Shown here one piece after another: positions 10,801 to 25,800 of a DNA stretch of 64,000 nt. Position 1 is the stretch's first letter, and every line of letters begins with the position of its first letter. Position numbers and translations under genes: made by a program. Where the stretch lies: assembly GCA_001695595.3 (NCBI GenBank), contig MBPM02000047.1:248001-312000 (forward strand). The letters are read 5' to 3'. Under the pieces are notes generated by a model. The model was not told where the DNA came from. It was given only the letters and a program-made list of their open reading frames with translations, and ran no database searches. This stretch comes from Plasmopara viticola. Taxonomy: Eukaryota > Oomycota > Peronosporomycetes > Peronosporales > Peronosporaceae.

Positions 10801-13800
10801 ATCTAGATTTGGTTTCCAAAGTCACGGTAAATGAAGTACGCGCATTCAAAGTAACAACAACAATGACAGTGACCGACTATGATAATTCGGGTAGAATTAC
10901 TGTCGCAGCTGCTCTCACCACTGCTCAAGTTAATCTCTTACTTCAGAATACCATCATCCAAGTGAGTGAAAACCCAAACGATTTTTCATTAAATTCGTGT
11001 GAATTTGTCGTCAACACTGCGCCAATTGCAGGCGTCACAAAGATTTCAGTGACATCGACGGGGTCTTGTGATTATTTTAGTGGCAAAGTTCGCATGTTGA
11101 AAATCTTGGACTTTCACGACTATCAAGTGCGTTTCTGGGGCCACTATCCGACAGGTGAGTGGCCAACCTTGCAGTTCGATTCCAGTGCATTTGGAGTTGG
11201 TGTGTGTACTGCATGGGCACCACCAAATCTGCAAGTGTACGGTCACATTCATACAATCAAGTACGAAGGAAGATGCTCTAAAGGGCAAGCTGGGGTACAG
11301 ACAATTCTCGGGGATGCGTCGAGTGCCATTGGCGGCACCTTCACATTGTCATACTTGGGGAAAATGACATTGCCATTGCTATTTCAAGATACAGGGGCCG
11401 CCGAGATGCGTGATGCCATTGGTTCGATTACCTCACCCGGCACCGTGAACGTCAGTGTAAGCCAGTACGGTCTTTACGGCAAGGCGTGGCACGTCACCTT
11501 TGTTGCGTCCCAAGACGGAAGCCAGGACGCTTTATTCATTCAACACTCGCGTCTTACAGGCCAAAGTGCATCGTTAAGCGTTTACCCTACACTAACAGTG
11601 TTCACCGAAGCCAAGCAAAATGATATTAGTGGCTCCTTTCGGATTACAATGAGTGGAGAGATTACGGAGCCTATTGGCCACTCTGCTACGCACATGAAAG
11701 TCACTCAGGAGCTACAGAAACTTACCGTCGTTGACTCTGTTGTAGCGCTTGGAGATAAAAATGTCGGAAACATTGGTGTCTATGCATTGGAGCTTACTGC
11801 TGATGCAGTGGGGGGCAGTAAAGTGCTGACAAATATACGACTAGATGGCACGACAATTGATCCTACTCAATATATGGCGATTGGTGAAAAACTTTTGATT
11901 GGGACAAGCCCCGCCAATTTTATTCAGTCGATAACTCCGCTTGATCTCACACTAACGAGTGCTTTTCCTGGGGCGAGCGGATCTTTAAACTACAAAGTAT
12001 CTGCAGGATTAATCACGAAGCAGACGACAGCCTTGCCTGGATTTTTTAGCATTTCACATCTATTGCAAGTAATTGCCGTAATCAAGACGTCGAACGTGTT
12101 CCAGCTACCCCCATACCATCAACTTAGTGTGAACAGTGTATTTTATATAGGTGGTACGAAGTTTATAGCCACGGCAGTGTCCGGCGCAATCGTTACGACT
12201 GACGTTCCATATACTGGCGACACTGTGGCTGCTGCAAGCCCGAAGGTATACGTGTTTGACAACCAACTCCGGACCACAGAAGACTTGCGAAATATTGTAA
12301 ATTTGGGTGACGACCTGTGGCTGCCAACCGTATCCGCGGATATGAACAAGTACACTGTAACTGCGATCGATGCGAGGTATGTGCAAGTGACTGGTAGTTT
12401 TACGGAAAGCATTGCAAAGACACGAGTGTACCATGTCTCTAATGGCCGAAAGTGGCATTTAGCCTTCCGATCGTACGATGGGAGCCTCGACACTCTTGAC
12501 GCTATTCCAGAGCATGATTGGCGAGGAACCGGCGCTCGAATTGGCACAAAGGACTCGAAGGCAGTACGTCCAAATGTGATAAACGTTGGGAATCCTGCAA
12601 GTTCACAGACAATTCGACTAGAAGTCCGTGACATTGCAATCGCCACAACGTATACATTGAGTTTTGCAGGCGATATTGTCCTAGATCCTGGTATGACAAA
12701 TCCGAAAAATATACCGTGGGCAACTTGCAATGATGATATTAAGCAGGCACTTGAAAGCCTCGACAGTGTGGACGGCGTCAGTGTCACTTCGGTCCTTCAT
12801 GGTGGCCTTATCATTCACACCGTCTCGTTTTGGGGAACGTACCCGATGAAAACATTGCCACTACTCTTGGTCCAGCCTGCCTCAGCCAACATACAAGCGT
12901 ATGTTCAAGGGAATAATGCTGTCGCGGTGACCAAGCAAGATAATTTGATACTTGGCATTAACCAAGCGTACGCCTTCCGTGTCTTTGCGAGGAATTCAAA
13001 AGGTATGAGCGACATACTGTCAGTCTATGATGGCCATACATTACAAAATTCCGTTGTCCCGTCCCCACCTAGAGGTGTAGCTCTCGGTGAGTATCACGGT
13101 TCTTCGTGGTTATCGCTCAATTACTGGGCTCCATTGTATTCAGGAGGTGCGAGAGTGACCATGTACCGTATTGAATGGGATTCATCGCCGAACTTTGACA
13201 GCTCTAGTCTTGACTATGGCGTGGCTAGTATCCAAGAGAAAGCTGAAGTACAGCAAATAATAAGCAGCTATCGCAGCTCAAAGGGTATTGGAGGTACATT
13301 TATGCTGTCGTGGGGAGGACAGAAGACTCCTGCACTGCCATTTGACTGCAGTATCGTTGAAATGACGGACGCTCTCGCAGGTCTCACGGGCACGTCGAAC
13401 GTCGCCGAAAATTCGGTTCAAGTCACGCGGACGCGTGTGGCGTGGGGGTTTGCATGGAAAATAACGTTTCTCCACAATCGTGGCGATTTAGCACTTCTTG
13501 TTGCCGATGGCGCACAACTAACGGGTGATTTTCCCCAACTTTGCGTCAATACGCTTATTCAGGGCTTTCAAGATCTCGCTATCGGTGACTTTACTCACGA
13601 AGTCCAAGATGTGGCGACTGAGAGCGTTTCTCCACTATCTGGCTCGTTTTCGCTAACATTTAACGGACAAAAGACGCCATCGATTGATGTTGAGGCGTCA
13701 GCTTTAGACATGCAAACTGCGTTGCAAGCGACAAGCACAATGTACTCAATCAAAGTGACCAAGAGAGTACGGGATGCGGCTGTTAATACTGCAGTTTGGT

Positions 13801-16800
13801 CTGTCACGTTTGCCTATCTTCGAGGAGAAGAAATGGTGGGGGCTGGTCAGATATTTACGATGACGGTAGCAGAGTCTCAGCTTACAGGCACGGCTGCGAC
13901 CGTGCGCGTCGCGAACAAAGTCACAGGCTCTGACCCTTTTCGATTTGCACTCACGAACCTTCGTCCTGGTGTGCGGTACTATGCCCACGTGATGGCTTAC
14001 AATGCTGATGGGTTTGGCTCTCCAACGTCACCACTCGCAAGTGCTGTGACGTGCTCACAGCCGCAGGCACCCCTATCTGTAGTGGCTAGTGTACTAAATG
14101 AAACGGCGCTGGCTGTGAGCTGGAGTGCAAATACAGCGGATAAGACGTTGTGCGGTGTAGACAAATACAAAGTCGAATGGTATCGGGCAGTAGGAACTCT
14201 AGAGCAGCAATCAATCACGACGTCGGCTGCCAAGGGGTTGCCGGAAATTCAACGACTCAAAAATTTCGCTGATTCACGCACTCTGACGGGATACTTTAAG
14301 CTTGCATTTCGTGGGGAAGTAACTCAAAACATTCGATGGAACGCTGAAGCTAGTGGATTAAACTCGGTGAAAGAGCGTCTTGAACGGCTGTCAACCATTG
14401 GGAGGGTGGACGTATCAAAGACTGAATCGACTCGAGTTGTTGGTGGTTTACTCGTGACTGCTACATCCACAACAGTTTCAATCCACGCAACGTCTACAGC
14501 TACACTAGCTATCTCAAACTTAGTTCAAGGCGATGCAATTTGGGTTGCTGGGAACAAACGAACAATCATCGCTCCTGTGGGGCTTAGTGATACCACTCTC
14601 ACCATCGATACAGCTCTTGAAGTGACCGTTCCTGTACCGGTTTTCAAAAGTGCATATGGCTACGAGTGGCAAATCACCTTCTTGGCAGGCCATATCGGCC
14701 CACAAGAGCTCCTTCAGGTATTTCCAAGTGACGGCTGGGCGGGCAACAATCCTGGTATTGCTATAGACGCGATACAAAAAGGATTACAACCGATTAGTGG
14801 GACGTTCAAAGTCGCATTTGCTAGCGGCGAATTGTCGGATAGTACGCCGCCATTGCCACACAATGTTTCGGCTTCTGACATGCAGACTGCTCTAGAAAAT
14901 CTAGTAACGATTGGAAACGTGAATGTAAGCAGATTTACAAATGGGTACGGGTGCAATTGGATAGTCACGTTTTTATCAGAATTCAAAAATGACTTGTCGC
15001 TGTTGAGCGTTGACGGAACGGCCCTTCAAGGCCCTGGAGTGCGTGTGCAATCAGCAAGAACCGTCAGTGGTACGCAGCCTTCATTTTACTGTGATCGAGA
15101 CGGCGTAGCAGGGTATGCTTCTGAGGTTGATGCAACGCGGAGCCTTCGCTATGTGATTGGAAAATTACAGACTGGTACAAAATACGCCATTCGCGTACGA
15201 GCGCACAATAGTGAAGGCTACGGATCTGTAGCTAGTACAAGCTCTGGATTTGAAATTCCACGAACAAGGCCTTCTGTGCCACGAGATGTTGAATTACTCG
15301 TGCTGTCCGGTAAGTATCTCAAGCTTCGGTGGAAGTATCCATCCAGTGATGGTGGAGCAATCATATTGGGCTATCGGATTCAGTGGGATACAGCAAGCAC
15401 TTTTCCAAATGTAAATTCTCCTAGCTATGACTTTCAAATGACGGTGTTTTCGAATACTTCTGATTTTGGTCCATCCTTTTACAACATTTATACACCCGTC
15501 CTGGCGACTTACTACGTGCGTATTCTCGCATTTAATGACCAAGGTGATAGTCTATACGCCACGCCAGTTCCCAGCAGTGCAAGACCGACCGACCGAATTC
15601 CTGGTGAACCTGAAGACGCAAGGGCGACAGTTCTTTCGAGTTATGCCATCTTAGTGGAATGGAATGCACCTTCGATCGACAAGTATGACTACGGAGGAAA
15701 CGGCGGTCTTCCTATTACACAATACATGATTGAGTGGGATCTCTCCTCAGCTTTCGATTCACCCGCTGCTTTCGACTTGGTAGACGGTACAAAGCGCTCT
15801 TTCATCATTGGCGGTGATGATGTTGTCACTGGAGTTCAATCCGATTTGCTAATTGCTGGCTCAACCTACAGCATTCGAGTCACTGCGTTCAACGCAAAAG
15901 GCTCGAGTGCTCCTCGTCTCACTATCCCGTCCTCTCTTGTCCTATCTAACCAAGCCCCTAGTGTACCACAAAATCTGACCCTCGCTGTTGTGTCAGCGAC
16001 AGCTGTAAGCGTCGCGTGGGAGAATCCGTTGTTTGATGGCGGCTCTAGCCTCAAGTCATACGAGCTTGAGTGGGATGAACAAGCGGATTTTGCTAGTGGT
16101 CAAGCATCGAGCACCACGATTCCTGTTGTTCGTGAGATGCAAACGGTGCTCTTACAAAGTCAAGTGGTTAATGAAGAGCAGTTTGTCGATGCCACAGTGG
16201 AAGTTGTGAACGAAGAGCAGCAAGTACGTAGCACTTTTGCTGGAAAAGACGAGATTCAAGTGATTAAAACGACCAGCGACACTGTGCAAGACGAAATTCA
16301 AAAAGTCGTTACTTCAGCTGCGGATGGAGACGAGATTCAAGAGCTGCGCGTGGATGACGATGATATTGATGAGATCCAAGCGATTCGGACGACAATTACT
16401 GAAGGATTTGAAGTGCAAGACGTTAAAGTTGGCGTGGAACGAGTCGATGAAGTGCAAAGACTCCGGCTTTTCTTCACCGCTGGATTTGGCAATGAAGCAT
16501 CAATCAGTGGTTCTTTCTACTTAAGGTTTGACACTACTGTCTGCACGTATTGTGTTGTGACTCAAAAGCACCGTGCAGACACGACGGATCTTGTGGTTTC
16601 ATCGCTTCAAGAATCGGACGATGTGACGGCTGCAGCAGTAATTAAAAATGAACTAGAGGCACTAGACAATATTGATGCAGTCGATGTCAGTCGGACGAGC
16701 TTGCATTCGGGAGTTGGAGCTCCAGGGGATGATCTCACATACATCTACTTGATCACCTTTACTGGCAATGATGTGGGTGGAGATGTTCCGTTATTTGATG

Positions 16801-19800
16801 CTGGTGGCTCGCTTAGTTTTAACGGCAATCCGATTGTGCCCGTATTGACTCAAGACACTCAGGGAAACGAGCCTTCTTTTGACTTGACGGCTAATTCAGT
16901 CTTCTCACTCACCTACACGTGTGAATCATACTCGGATCCAACCGCATCCTCAACGTTTAGTTCTGCGTGTACACCTCTTGTCAAGTTGTGCGACTTTTGT
17001 ACTACAGCTTTTGATGGATCCAAATTCACAATATCTGCAGACGTGGGTAGCGTCGCGACAAGAGGAACCAAGTTGATAGCTGGCGTTTGTTCCTTTGAAG
17101 TGGACGCGAGGACTGTTACGGCAGGAGTCACGACGATTCACATCGCCAGTGATGACCCGGGCACTTTATGTAGCAGGTTCACGAGTGCGTCATTCGCACT
17201 TTTCAAAGCACCACAGATCAAAGTGCTCAATATTCCGGTGAAGATTTCTACAGCAGTGGCCGCTGGTGCTAGCGACGTTCAAACTGCATTAAATGTGCCT
17301 GGTATCATGAATGCAATGACAGTTGAACGCAACTTGCTCGTTACGTCGACTTTTGTCGGAGCTGTTTACTCCTTTACCTTTACGACAAGAACGGGGAATG
17401 TACCGCTTTTAATGTGTGACGCAACAGGGATCGCACCGATTCAGTCTGGTACCAATGTCGAATGTTCCGTGACTCGAGCGAGTATCGGAAGCATGCTTAG
17501 TGGTACATTTCGAATTGGGCTAGTGAGTGAGGAAGACACAGATCCTATTAATGTCAATGCTCTGTATACTCCCACGGCGTATACCGCAGACATCCCGTGG
17601 GATGCCACCGAGACTGAGATGAAAAGTGCATTGGAAGCGGTGGACACACAGACAGGTAAGCTCATTTTTGGCAGCATCGCCGTCAAGAGAACTCTTTTCT
17701 ATACCACAACCGCGAAATGGTCAGGAGAATTTTCGTGGCAAATAACATTTACGAGTCGAGGGTGGGATATTCCGACCATTACAGTTGATCAATCGGGACT
17801 AATGACTTCAAGAGGCAATAGCTTAACAGCTCAAATTATTATTGGCAATGGTATGCACCCGCTGTCAAGTCCAAGTGTGTTGTGTAGGAACGGAAATCAA
17901 GTGGGTGGACATCTGATCTTGACTTTTGGCTCCGCAGTAGCTCAAACATGTACAATTGGTGTGGATACGTCTTTGGATTCGTTGGATACTAGTGTCATTG
18001 ATACTAAATTGCAAGACTTTTTCAAAAATAGTCTCAATGTTCCCACGATTAGCATCACCCGATCGTCAGCTTCACAGGCTCGAGGGTTTAGCTGGACGAT
18101 CACGTTTATCGACGACAGTACGCCCGGCAATCTCGTAAATCTTGATGCAACGGCCGCTCTCACATCCACTTCTGGCAGCACGAACGGGTACGCTACTGTT
18201 GTCGAAGTTCGAAAGGGAAATGAACTCGCAGGGGCATTTCAGTTGCGTTTTAATGGCGTGTTAACAGGTCCCATCCTAGCTGGGGCAGACGAATCGGCTG
18301 TTCAAGCCCAATTGAATAGTTTACGCACTATTAAGCCCAGTAGTGTGCTTGTCACGCGGACGTTGACCAGTCCGCAAGTGAAAGGGTATACCTGGCTTAT
18401 TACTTTTCATTCGTCGGTATGGGCAGACCCAACTATGGATCACTCTGCAGGCATACCTGGAAATTGGAAGGGAGCTGCTGCAGCCTGGGACGATGTTTGG
18501 GAATCCGGCTATTCAAAAGCTTGGGGACGTCACGTTGGTCATACATTTCTATTAATATGTGATCAAAGCAGTCTTGTGACTTTGACCAACGACAACTCGC
18601 AATCATGCGAAACAGAAGTTGTGACGGAAGGGATTGGTCCTTTGGGAGGCACGTTTGCAGTGACTTTTGACTCGCGTGATTCACCTCATTTGGCGGTCAA
18701 GTCCATCGAAACGAGTGATCCCATTGCTCATAATGCCTTTGCATCGAAACAGGAAAGTGGCAATACGGGAACGTCAGTCGAAGAAATCCTCTCAAAAATG
18801 GCAAATATTGGGGATGTGCAAGTTTCACGAGGACTGGTAAATCGAAACACGGGAGGGTACGAGTGGACAGTGACCTTTTTACGAGATGCAAGCGATACTT
18901 CTCATCCTTGTGAAGAACTGGAAACACTGGTAGACGGATCGAAAAAATGCAATTCGCCTGGAAATGTACCCCAATTGACTACGGTGGCAACCCAGCTGAA
19001 AGGATCGACAAATAAGCATGCGATAGTAACGACTATACAAGATGGAGCTGTCTTGCGCGGCGATTTTACAGAACTTAAAGTACACGGCGATGCAGGTGTC
19101 GACGAGCGGTATTCAATAAGCGTAAGTTGTACGAATACAGTGGCCTCAAGTCTGCCGTGTACTATTACTTCATTCACAATTGTGTCTGGAGCTAGTACTA
19201 TACGCACTAGCCTTCAAGTAAAAGACCGGTTCATTGTAGGTGGAATCACAAGCTGTGTCTTTACTGTCATTGATGTTGACCCCGCCGTTGCTTCCCCCAC
19301 GACAATTAATGTCATGTCGCTCGACTGCAGTGCTTTAAACGTTGATAATACTGCAACTCCATTAGGTTTGTCGATCCTTATTCCGTGGAATGGTGACGAA
19401 AAATTAGTTGAGCGCGTGCTGGAAGCCGCATGCACCACAACAGGACGCAAGGTCAGTGTCAAGAAGACTGTGCTTGGAAAATACGGTGAGATGTCATGGG
19501 TGATTCGGTTTATATCTAATCCGTCATTTACGCCATTGGGGGCTGGTAATATACCACTTATAACCACAACCTTTGTTGCTGAAATGACGGTATCTGGTAC
19601 TCCAATTAGCGTGAGCGAGATCACGGCCGGGTCAGATGGACTGAGTGGCTCGTTCTTTCTAGACTTTCAGTCTTCGTTTGGGCCGCGGGAAGTCGCATTT
19701 AACGAAGACGCTTCTCGATTAGAGCGCAAAATTAATGAAATGTACGTAACTGGCAGAGTGTCTGTAGAACGATGGAAGTATCCCTCAACAGCCACGGGAT

Positions 19801-22800
19801 GTCTAGATTCATTATGCTCGGGTGGCTGGGAAGACCAGCCGGTGACCAATTCAGGAACACGAGGAGGATATCGTTGGCGAATCCGTTTCTTACGAGTAAT
19901 TGGAGAGTACGAGGGTGTGACGTTTCCACCGGGCAGCGGCAACCTGGACGAGTTTTCGGTAACTTACCTGACGAATCTCCATGGAACTGAATGCTTTGTC
20001 GCGGTCTACACTGATATAGCAGGTTCAGCTCCAATCTTAGGATCCTTTCAGCTTGCGACTTCTAGTGCTCAAACTCCTTCACTCGCGTACTCGTCTTCAG
20101 CTGAAGCCATGAAACAAGGCATTGAAGCCATGGATTTGTATGGTGAAGTGGATGTCACACAAGGATATCTACTAACGCAAAAGATTCCAGGCGTGACTGC
20201 CCAACTTTTTCGAGATTCACTCACTGCTACCATCAGTGGCGTGGACGACATTCGCCAATTTATCGCTCCGACTGATATCATCCGCTTTGGATCTTCGAAC
20301 GAGACTCTTTTGGGCTCTAATGGAGACACACCATTTGCTGCATCCCGTGAGGCATCGCTTGTGACTGTCCACGCTCTTTCTCCAGTCGTTGTGGCGGCAA
20401 ACACCTCCTCTACAAAGGATCTGTACCCTGGTATGCAGCTCCGAATCGATGGTCTTTTGTATGCAGTCCAGCGTTCAGGACACGAAATTCAAACGATTTC
20501 TATAGCAATCCCAAAAAGCGCCAATCCAAGTACCGACTTTTTCGCTCTATCCCTTTCTAGGGCGGGGGTCGTTTACGGTCCAACAGTGTGCTTTTCACTG
20601 AGTGCAACTGACGCCAATCTCCAATCTTCGCTACTACAATTAGTCCGTGGCATTGATGCACATGCATCTGCCGACGCAGTACTCGTGTCGCGCTCGTCGC
20701 CTTTACTTACTGCGACGACCACTGGATATGCCTTCACGGTATACTTTATTGAAGACGCAGTGGCCGGAGATGTGGCTACACTAAAAGCGGCATCGGACAC
20801 GTGCACGGGGATCACTGGCGCGACGGCTACGGTGACTGTCACCACTCAAGGTGGGAACTTACCCCATCAGCGCTTATCACTAGCTACTGATTCGGGCCAA
20901 GTTATTGATACTAGTGGCTACTACACGATGTCTCTTGATGGTGTCGAGACGACTTGTATACACTGGGGGGCGACTGCTGCCGAGCTAGAAGATGCTCTTA
21001 AAAACACGTTAAATACTGGTAAAGTTATTGTTACCAAGCGTGGAGATGGGAAGTCAACGACGGAGATTCAGCGTCTCCGTATGACTGCGGACGCAGAAGT
21101 CACGGATCCTACGGGGCTTTTTCAGCTACAGTTGACGTTGAATGGAAATACTGCTGCTACCGATTGTATCAGTTATGGTGTATCTGCAGCAAACTTGCAA
21201 GAAAAACTGAATAGATTGAGTAATCTGAATCTAGTGGTGGATCACATTAACGTTACGCGAGAGGGAGATGGCTCGTCGATCTGGGGCTATGGCTACGAGT
21301 ACTTAATCCACTTTCGGGGCCCCGTAGCTGGTGGATTTAGCCCAGTTATTGGTGACATGCCATTGTTAGCGATTGTCAACTTCGGGCAGAATACTTGCTC
21401 TTCAATCGGTGCTAGTAGCCATCCTGCTTTAATTATTGAGAGAGTGCGAAGAGGTAGTTCGGGATATACGTACGACATCTTTTTTTTAGACTACACAAAA
21501 TCAGCGACGGTCCCGACGATTGTATTAAAACATGAAGGTCAAGGAGCTGCGTGCCAAACGGGCTGGTTTCAAGATGGCGGCAGCGTCCGTCGAGCATCGA
21601 TCGATGTCATTGAAAGGGGTGGCAGTAGCGAGGTTCAAGTGCTAAGTATCCCTGATCAAAATGCAGCAGGCCGATTTCTCCTCACTTTTGCCGGACAAGC
21701 CACGACTTGCCTTTCTTTTAGTGCAAGCGCCAGTGATGTGGAGCATGCGTTGAATGTATTGACCACGATTGGCGCTGGAGGTGTTTTAGTTTCAAGGGAT
21801 ATTGATTTGAAAGAGATGCCTTATGGACAATTTTATCGAATTACGTTTGTTGGGGATTTGGTCACGGGAAATGTACCCTTGTTAAACGTACACGAAACCA
21901 CCAATGCGTGTCTGAATCCACAAGCAACGATTAAAGCGGTAGTTAGGGTCGATGCTGAGGGTGGGCAAACTTCGGGAGCATTTGCATTAACAAGTCTATA
22001 TAATGGTGAAGCCCCTCAGGTTCCACACGTCGCGTATAGCGTTTCGCAGCAATTCAGTGTAATGAGTGAGCTGTTTGAAATTCAGCAAGTAGCGATTTTG
22101 AATGCAGCTAACGATCTAGGGGGCACTGCGACGTACAAACTCTCATTTAAAGGCCAGACAACCACAGCAATTCCATGGAACGCTTCCGAAAGTGCAATGG
22201 AAACAGCACTGACAGTCGCTGGCGTGGTTAGAGGGGACATTACAGTGACTCGACGGCCGGATTCTGCTGACGGCTATGTGTACACTATTTACTTTAGTGG
22301 ATCATCAGTCACAGGGGATATGGATTTGCTTGTATCGGGATTTTTGACGAACTTTAATACTGGTCAAGTTTTGGTGTCGACTGTTCGAGATGGTAGCGAT
22401 ACGGCATCATCGTTTACTAATAAGACTATACCGCTAGGACAAGTAGACGCCCCAAATTTACCGTCGCGGTATTTAGCCAGAGCGGCAAGTCTTGATGTCT
22501 TTATAGTAAACGGACTATTTTGGACGATCAAATTCAAGTCTTCACTTGGCGATATTCCAAAACTTGGCAAACGGAGCAACGCATTGAGTGGTGGAAGTTT
22601 AACAACTACTGATGACTTTGTTCGTGGATCTGCGTCTAATTCATACGTGATCTCAAACCTTCTTGCTGGCGTCAACTACTACATTCATGTAGCTGCGACA
22701 ACAGAGGTGGGTACTGGTCTCTTTTCAGCCACTGGCTCCATCATCCCAAGTGGCACGGCTTCTGCAGTGCAGAACATTAAGGCAGGATTCGCTCTTTATG

Positions 22801-25800
22801 AGCAGGAAGTTCAGGAGATCCGCCTCGCGGCATCTCACGTATCAGAAGTGCAGGAAATCACGACAGAAGCTGCCAGTATCGCAGAAGTCCAAACACTACA
22901 AACGTACGCGTCTTCGTCGTTGTGCCCAGTAGGTCCGTGCATTGAAGGATCGTTTGCTTTTCGTGTTCCTACAGTCCAAACTGTCACACTTTCGGCCCAA
23001 GCCCCCATTACATCCGGTACATTTACGCTACTGTTTACGAGAGAAGTGGCGGATCCTATAAATCTAGGCTCGTTTAAGTCCATTGGGGTGAAGACAGGGA
23101 CGATCTCATGGCACGCAGATGCCAGTACTGTTAAGACTGCATTGACTACAGTGATCAATGGAGCGTTAAGTGCAAGTGATATCGTGGTCACGCGTGATGG
23201 AGATGCGACAGATGCATATAATTATGGCTACGTGTACCAAATTACATTTATTGGCTCGAACGTTGCGGGTGAAACGCGGCAAATGGAGTGTGCAGATAAA
23301 AGTTTTGTCACTGTTGGCAATGTGCCTGTTAATTGTGAAGTGGCGATGTATCGGGACGTTGCGATGGGGACCGATACGGCAGTGCAGCAAGTAGTTGTGA
23401 AGGCAAAGAAACCGTTAGTCGCAGGCTCGTACCGTCTTCAATTTGATCACCTCGGCGCGATTAAGACGTCGAGCTGCATCCCATTTGACGCGTCTGCTAG
23501 TACAATGGACAGCATACTCGAAGCGATGGATAACATTGACAAGGTGTACGTGACGCGAGAGGAGAATAGCACGAGGGCACCCAACGGTTTTCTCTACCGG
23601 ATCTTCTTTCACGGTAATGGCGTATATGGCGATGTGAACCAACTCACATTTCTCATGTGCACTAATTTTCAAACGTTGGAAATGAATGTGCTGACTACCG
23701 TTGGAGTTGATGGGCAAGTGCTTGTCTCGATGGTCGATTATGGTGGCTTCAACGCGTTGAATACGTTCGTGGATGCTGCATCGGCCACTGCCGCTCAGCT
23801 TACTACCGATCTGGCTCAGTTTCCAATTTTTGGGAATGCCGTGGTGTCTCAATCGCTCAGAGACGAACAAGGTGGATACATTTGGACAGTAGCTTTTAAT
23901 GACGCAATAGGAGATTTGCCACAGTTTATCTGCGCAGTGGACTCGACGTTTACGACTGTGACAGGCGCAAGCTGCGAGACGGACACGCTGACGGACGGCA
24001 ACGTTTTGAGCGGTAGTTTTTATATTGAAGCAAGCTCACCAATTCCGTTTGACGCTGATGCTCAGACAGTACAAAGTGCACTGGAAGCCATAGCATGGAT
24101 TGGTACAGTGCAAGTGAAGCGATCAGTGTCTTCTCCACAGCGAGGGTACACTTGGACCATCACTTTTATTGACTATCAAGGTGACGTACCTCTTCTAGCC
24201 GTCACTAATTCACTAGTAGGTACCAGTAGCCACATTTCGGCTCGAGAAGTACGTAAAGGCAATGCAATTGGTGGTTTGTTTTCTCTTACGTATCAAAAAG
24301 AGGTGACGACGGCCATTGAAAGTGATGCTCTCGCAATGGCTGGAACTGCGCTGGACGGCTCGTCGATGCAGGAAAAGCTGCAAGCTTTAGACGGTGTTGG
24401 CCAAGTCCGGGTGGAACGTAGTGGCCCCGACTTGGAAGGAGGGTACACTTGGATGGTCACATTTCTCGATAACATCTTAAATTCTGGCGATTTGCCCCTA
24501 TTAAAAGGAAACTCGAGTGCATTGACGGGCGAAGGCGCTGTCGTTTTTACTCGGGAGGTCTTGAAAGGCTCAAACGCTGTGGGAGATCAATTATGGCTCT
24601 CGTTTGATCCACCAGCGACTGATAATGGCAGCCCTATAACCAAATACCAGGTTCGGTGGGATACTTCGGACCAATTTACTTCCAACCCTGGTGAAGTCTT
24701 TCTTTCGGACGCTGATGTAATGTATCGAACACAGCGGGTTACTACGGGTGCTCCTAGCTTTGCATGGTCCAAAACGAGAATCCAGAGTACAGTTAATGAA
24801 GTGCAAAAGGTAACGATCCTTACGGTAGGAACTTTTACATTGTCGTTTCGCGGCTTAGCTTCTGCAGTGCTAACGACCGTCGCGGCTGGTGCTAGTGGAG
24901 CTACTACGGTCGCGAACCTAAAGACGATGCTGGAAGCGCTTGCCAGTATTGGGACTGTTGATATCTCTTCATCGACTAGCACTTTGGAGGTAGGATGCGA
25001 AGTCGTTATCACGTTTACAACGCAACCAGGTAATCTTCCATTGCTGACGTCGACTCCCAATACCGTGGCGTCGGTAGTCGAAAGTTTGACCGGGACGACC
25101 AATTTCCGCAAAGAAGTAATTGTTTTCTCGTGTACGGCAAGTGTGGGAAAAGTGCGCTTTAGTTTTGATGGAAGAAATGTGGATGTAAATTATAATATGG
25201 CGCTGGGAGATGTTGAGACAAGTTTGTTGTCGCTTTACGACGTCGAGCCGGAAAGTATTCAGGTATCGAGTGCAACGCAGACAATGTTGTGTAAGTCAAC
25301 CACTCCGGATGATGTCAAGATTGTTTTCGATCGAGTGTATGCAGACGTGCAGTTGGAAATTACCAGGGGAGTCGACGCTGGAGCTGACGCTGTGATTGTA
25401 ATGAATACGGATGCCTCGATCGATGGTGTATACGGTGACGATCCTAACCTTGTCATGAGTGGGACTTATCAAATTGGGTACCAAGGATTGTACACTCGAC
25501 CTCTCAATGCTGAGTCTAGTGCAGATCACGTACGTTATGCTCTTGAAGATCTCGAGTCGATTCAGACTGTGAGTGTAACACGTGAATTATCGTATCAAGC
25601 ATTACCTGGTAAAGTGGACGTGACGCAGGGTGAAATTTTCGTGACTCGCAGTGCAGGTGAGACGTGTCAATTCTATTCAGCTGCCTATGGACTCCCAGGG
25701 TACCCAATTCGAATAGGTAGAGACTGGTATACTGTTCGTACAGACGTTAACTCACCCGGGCTGCACAAGACACGGTTGTATCTAGGGGATGCCAACGGTC

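Noticed and set aside
16134..16487. The acidic E-x-Q tract as a coiled coil
   Set aside because: The period is 13 and not a heptad multiple, and the units are rich in beta-branched residues and Thr.
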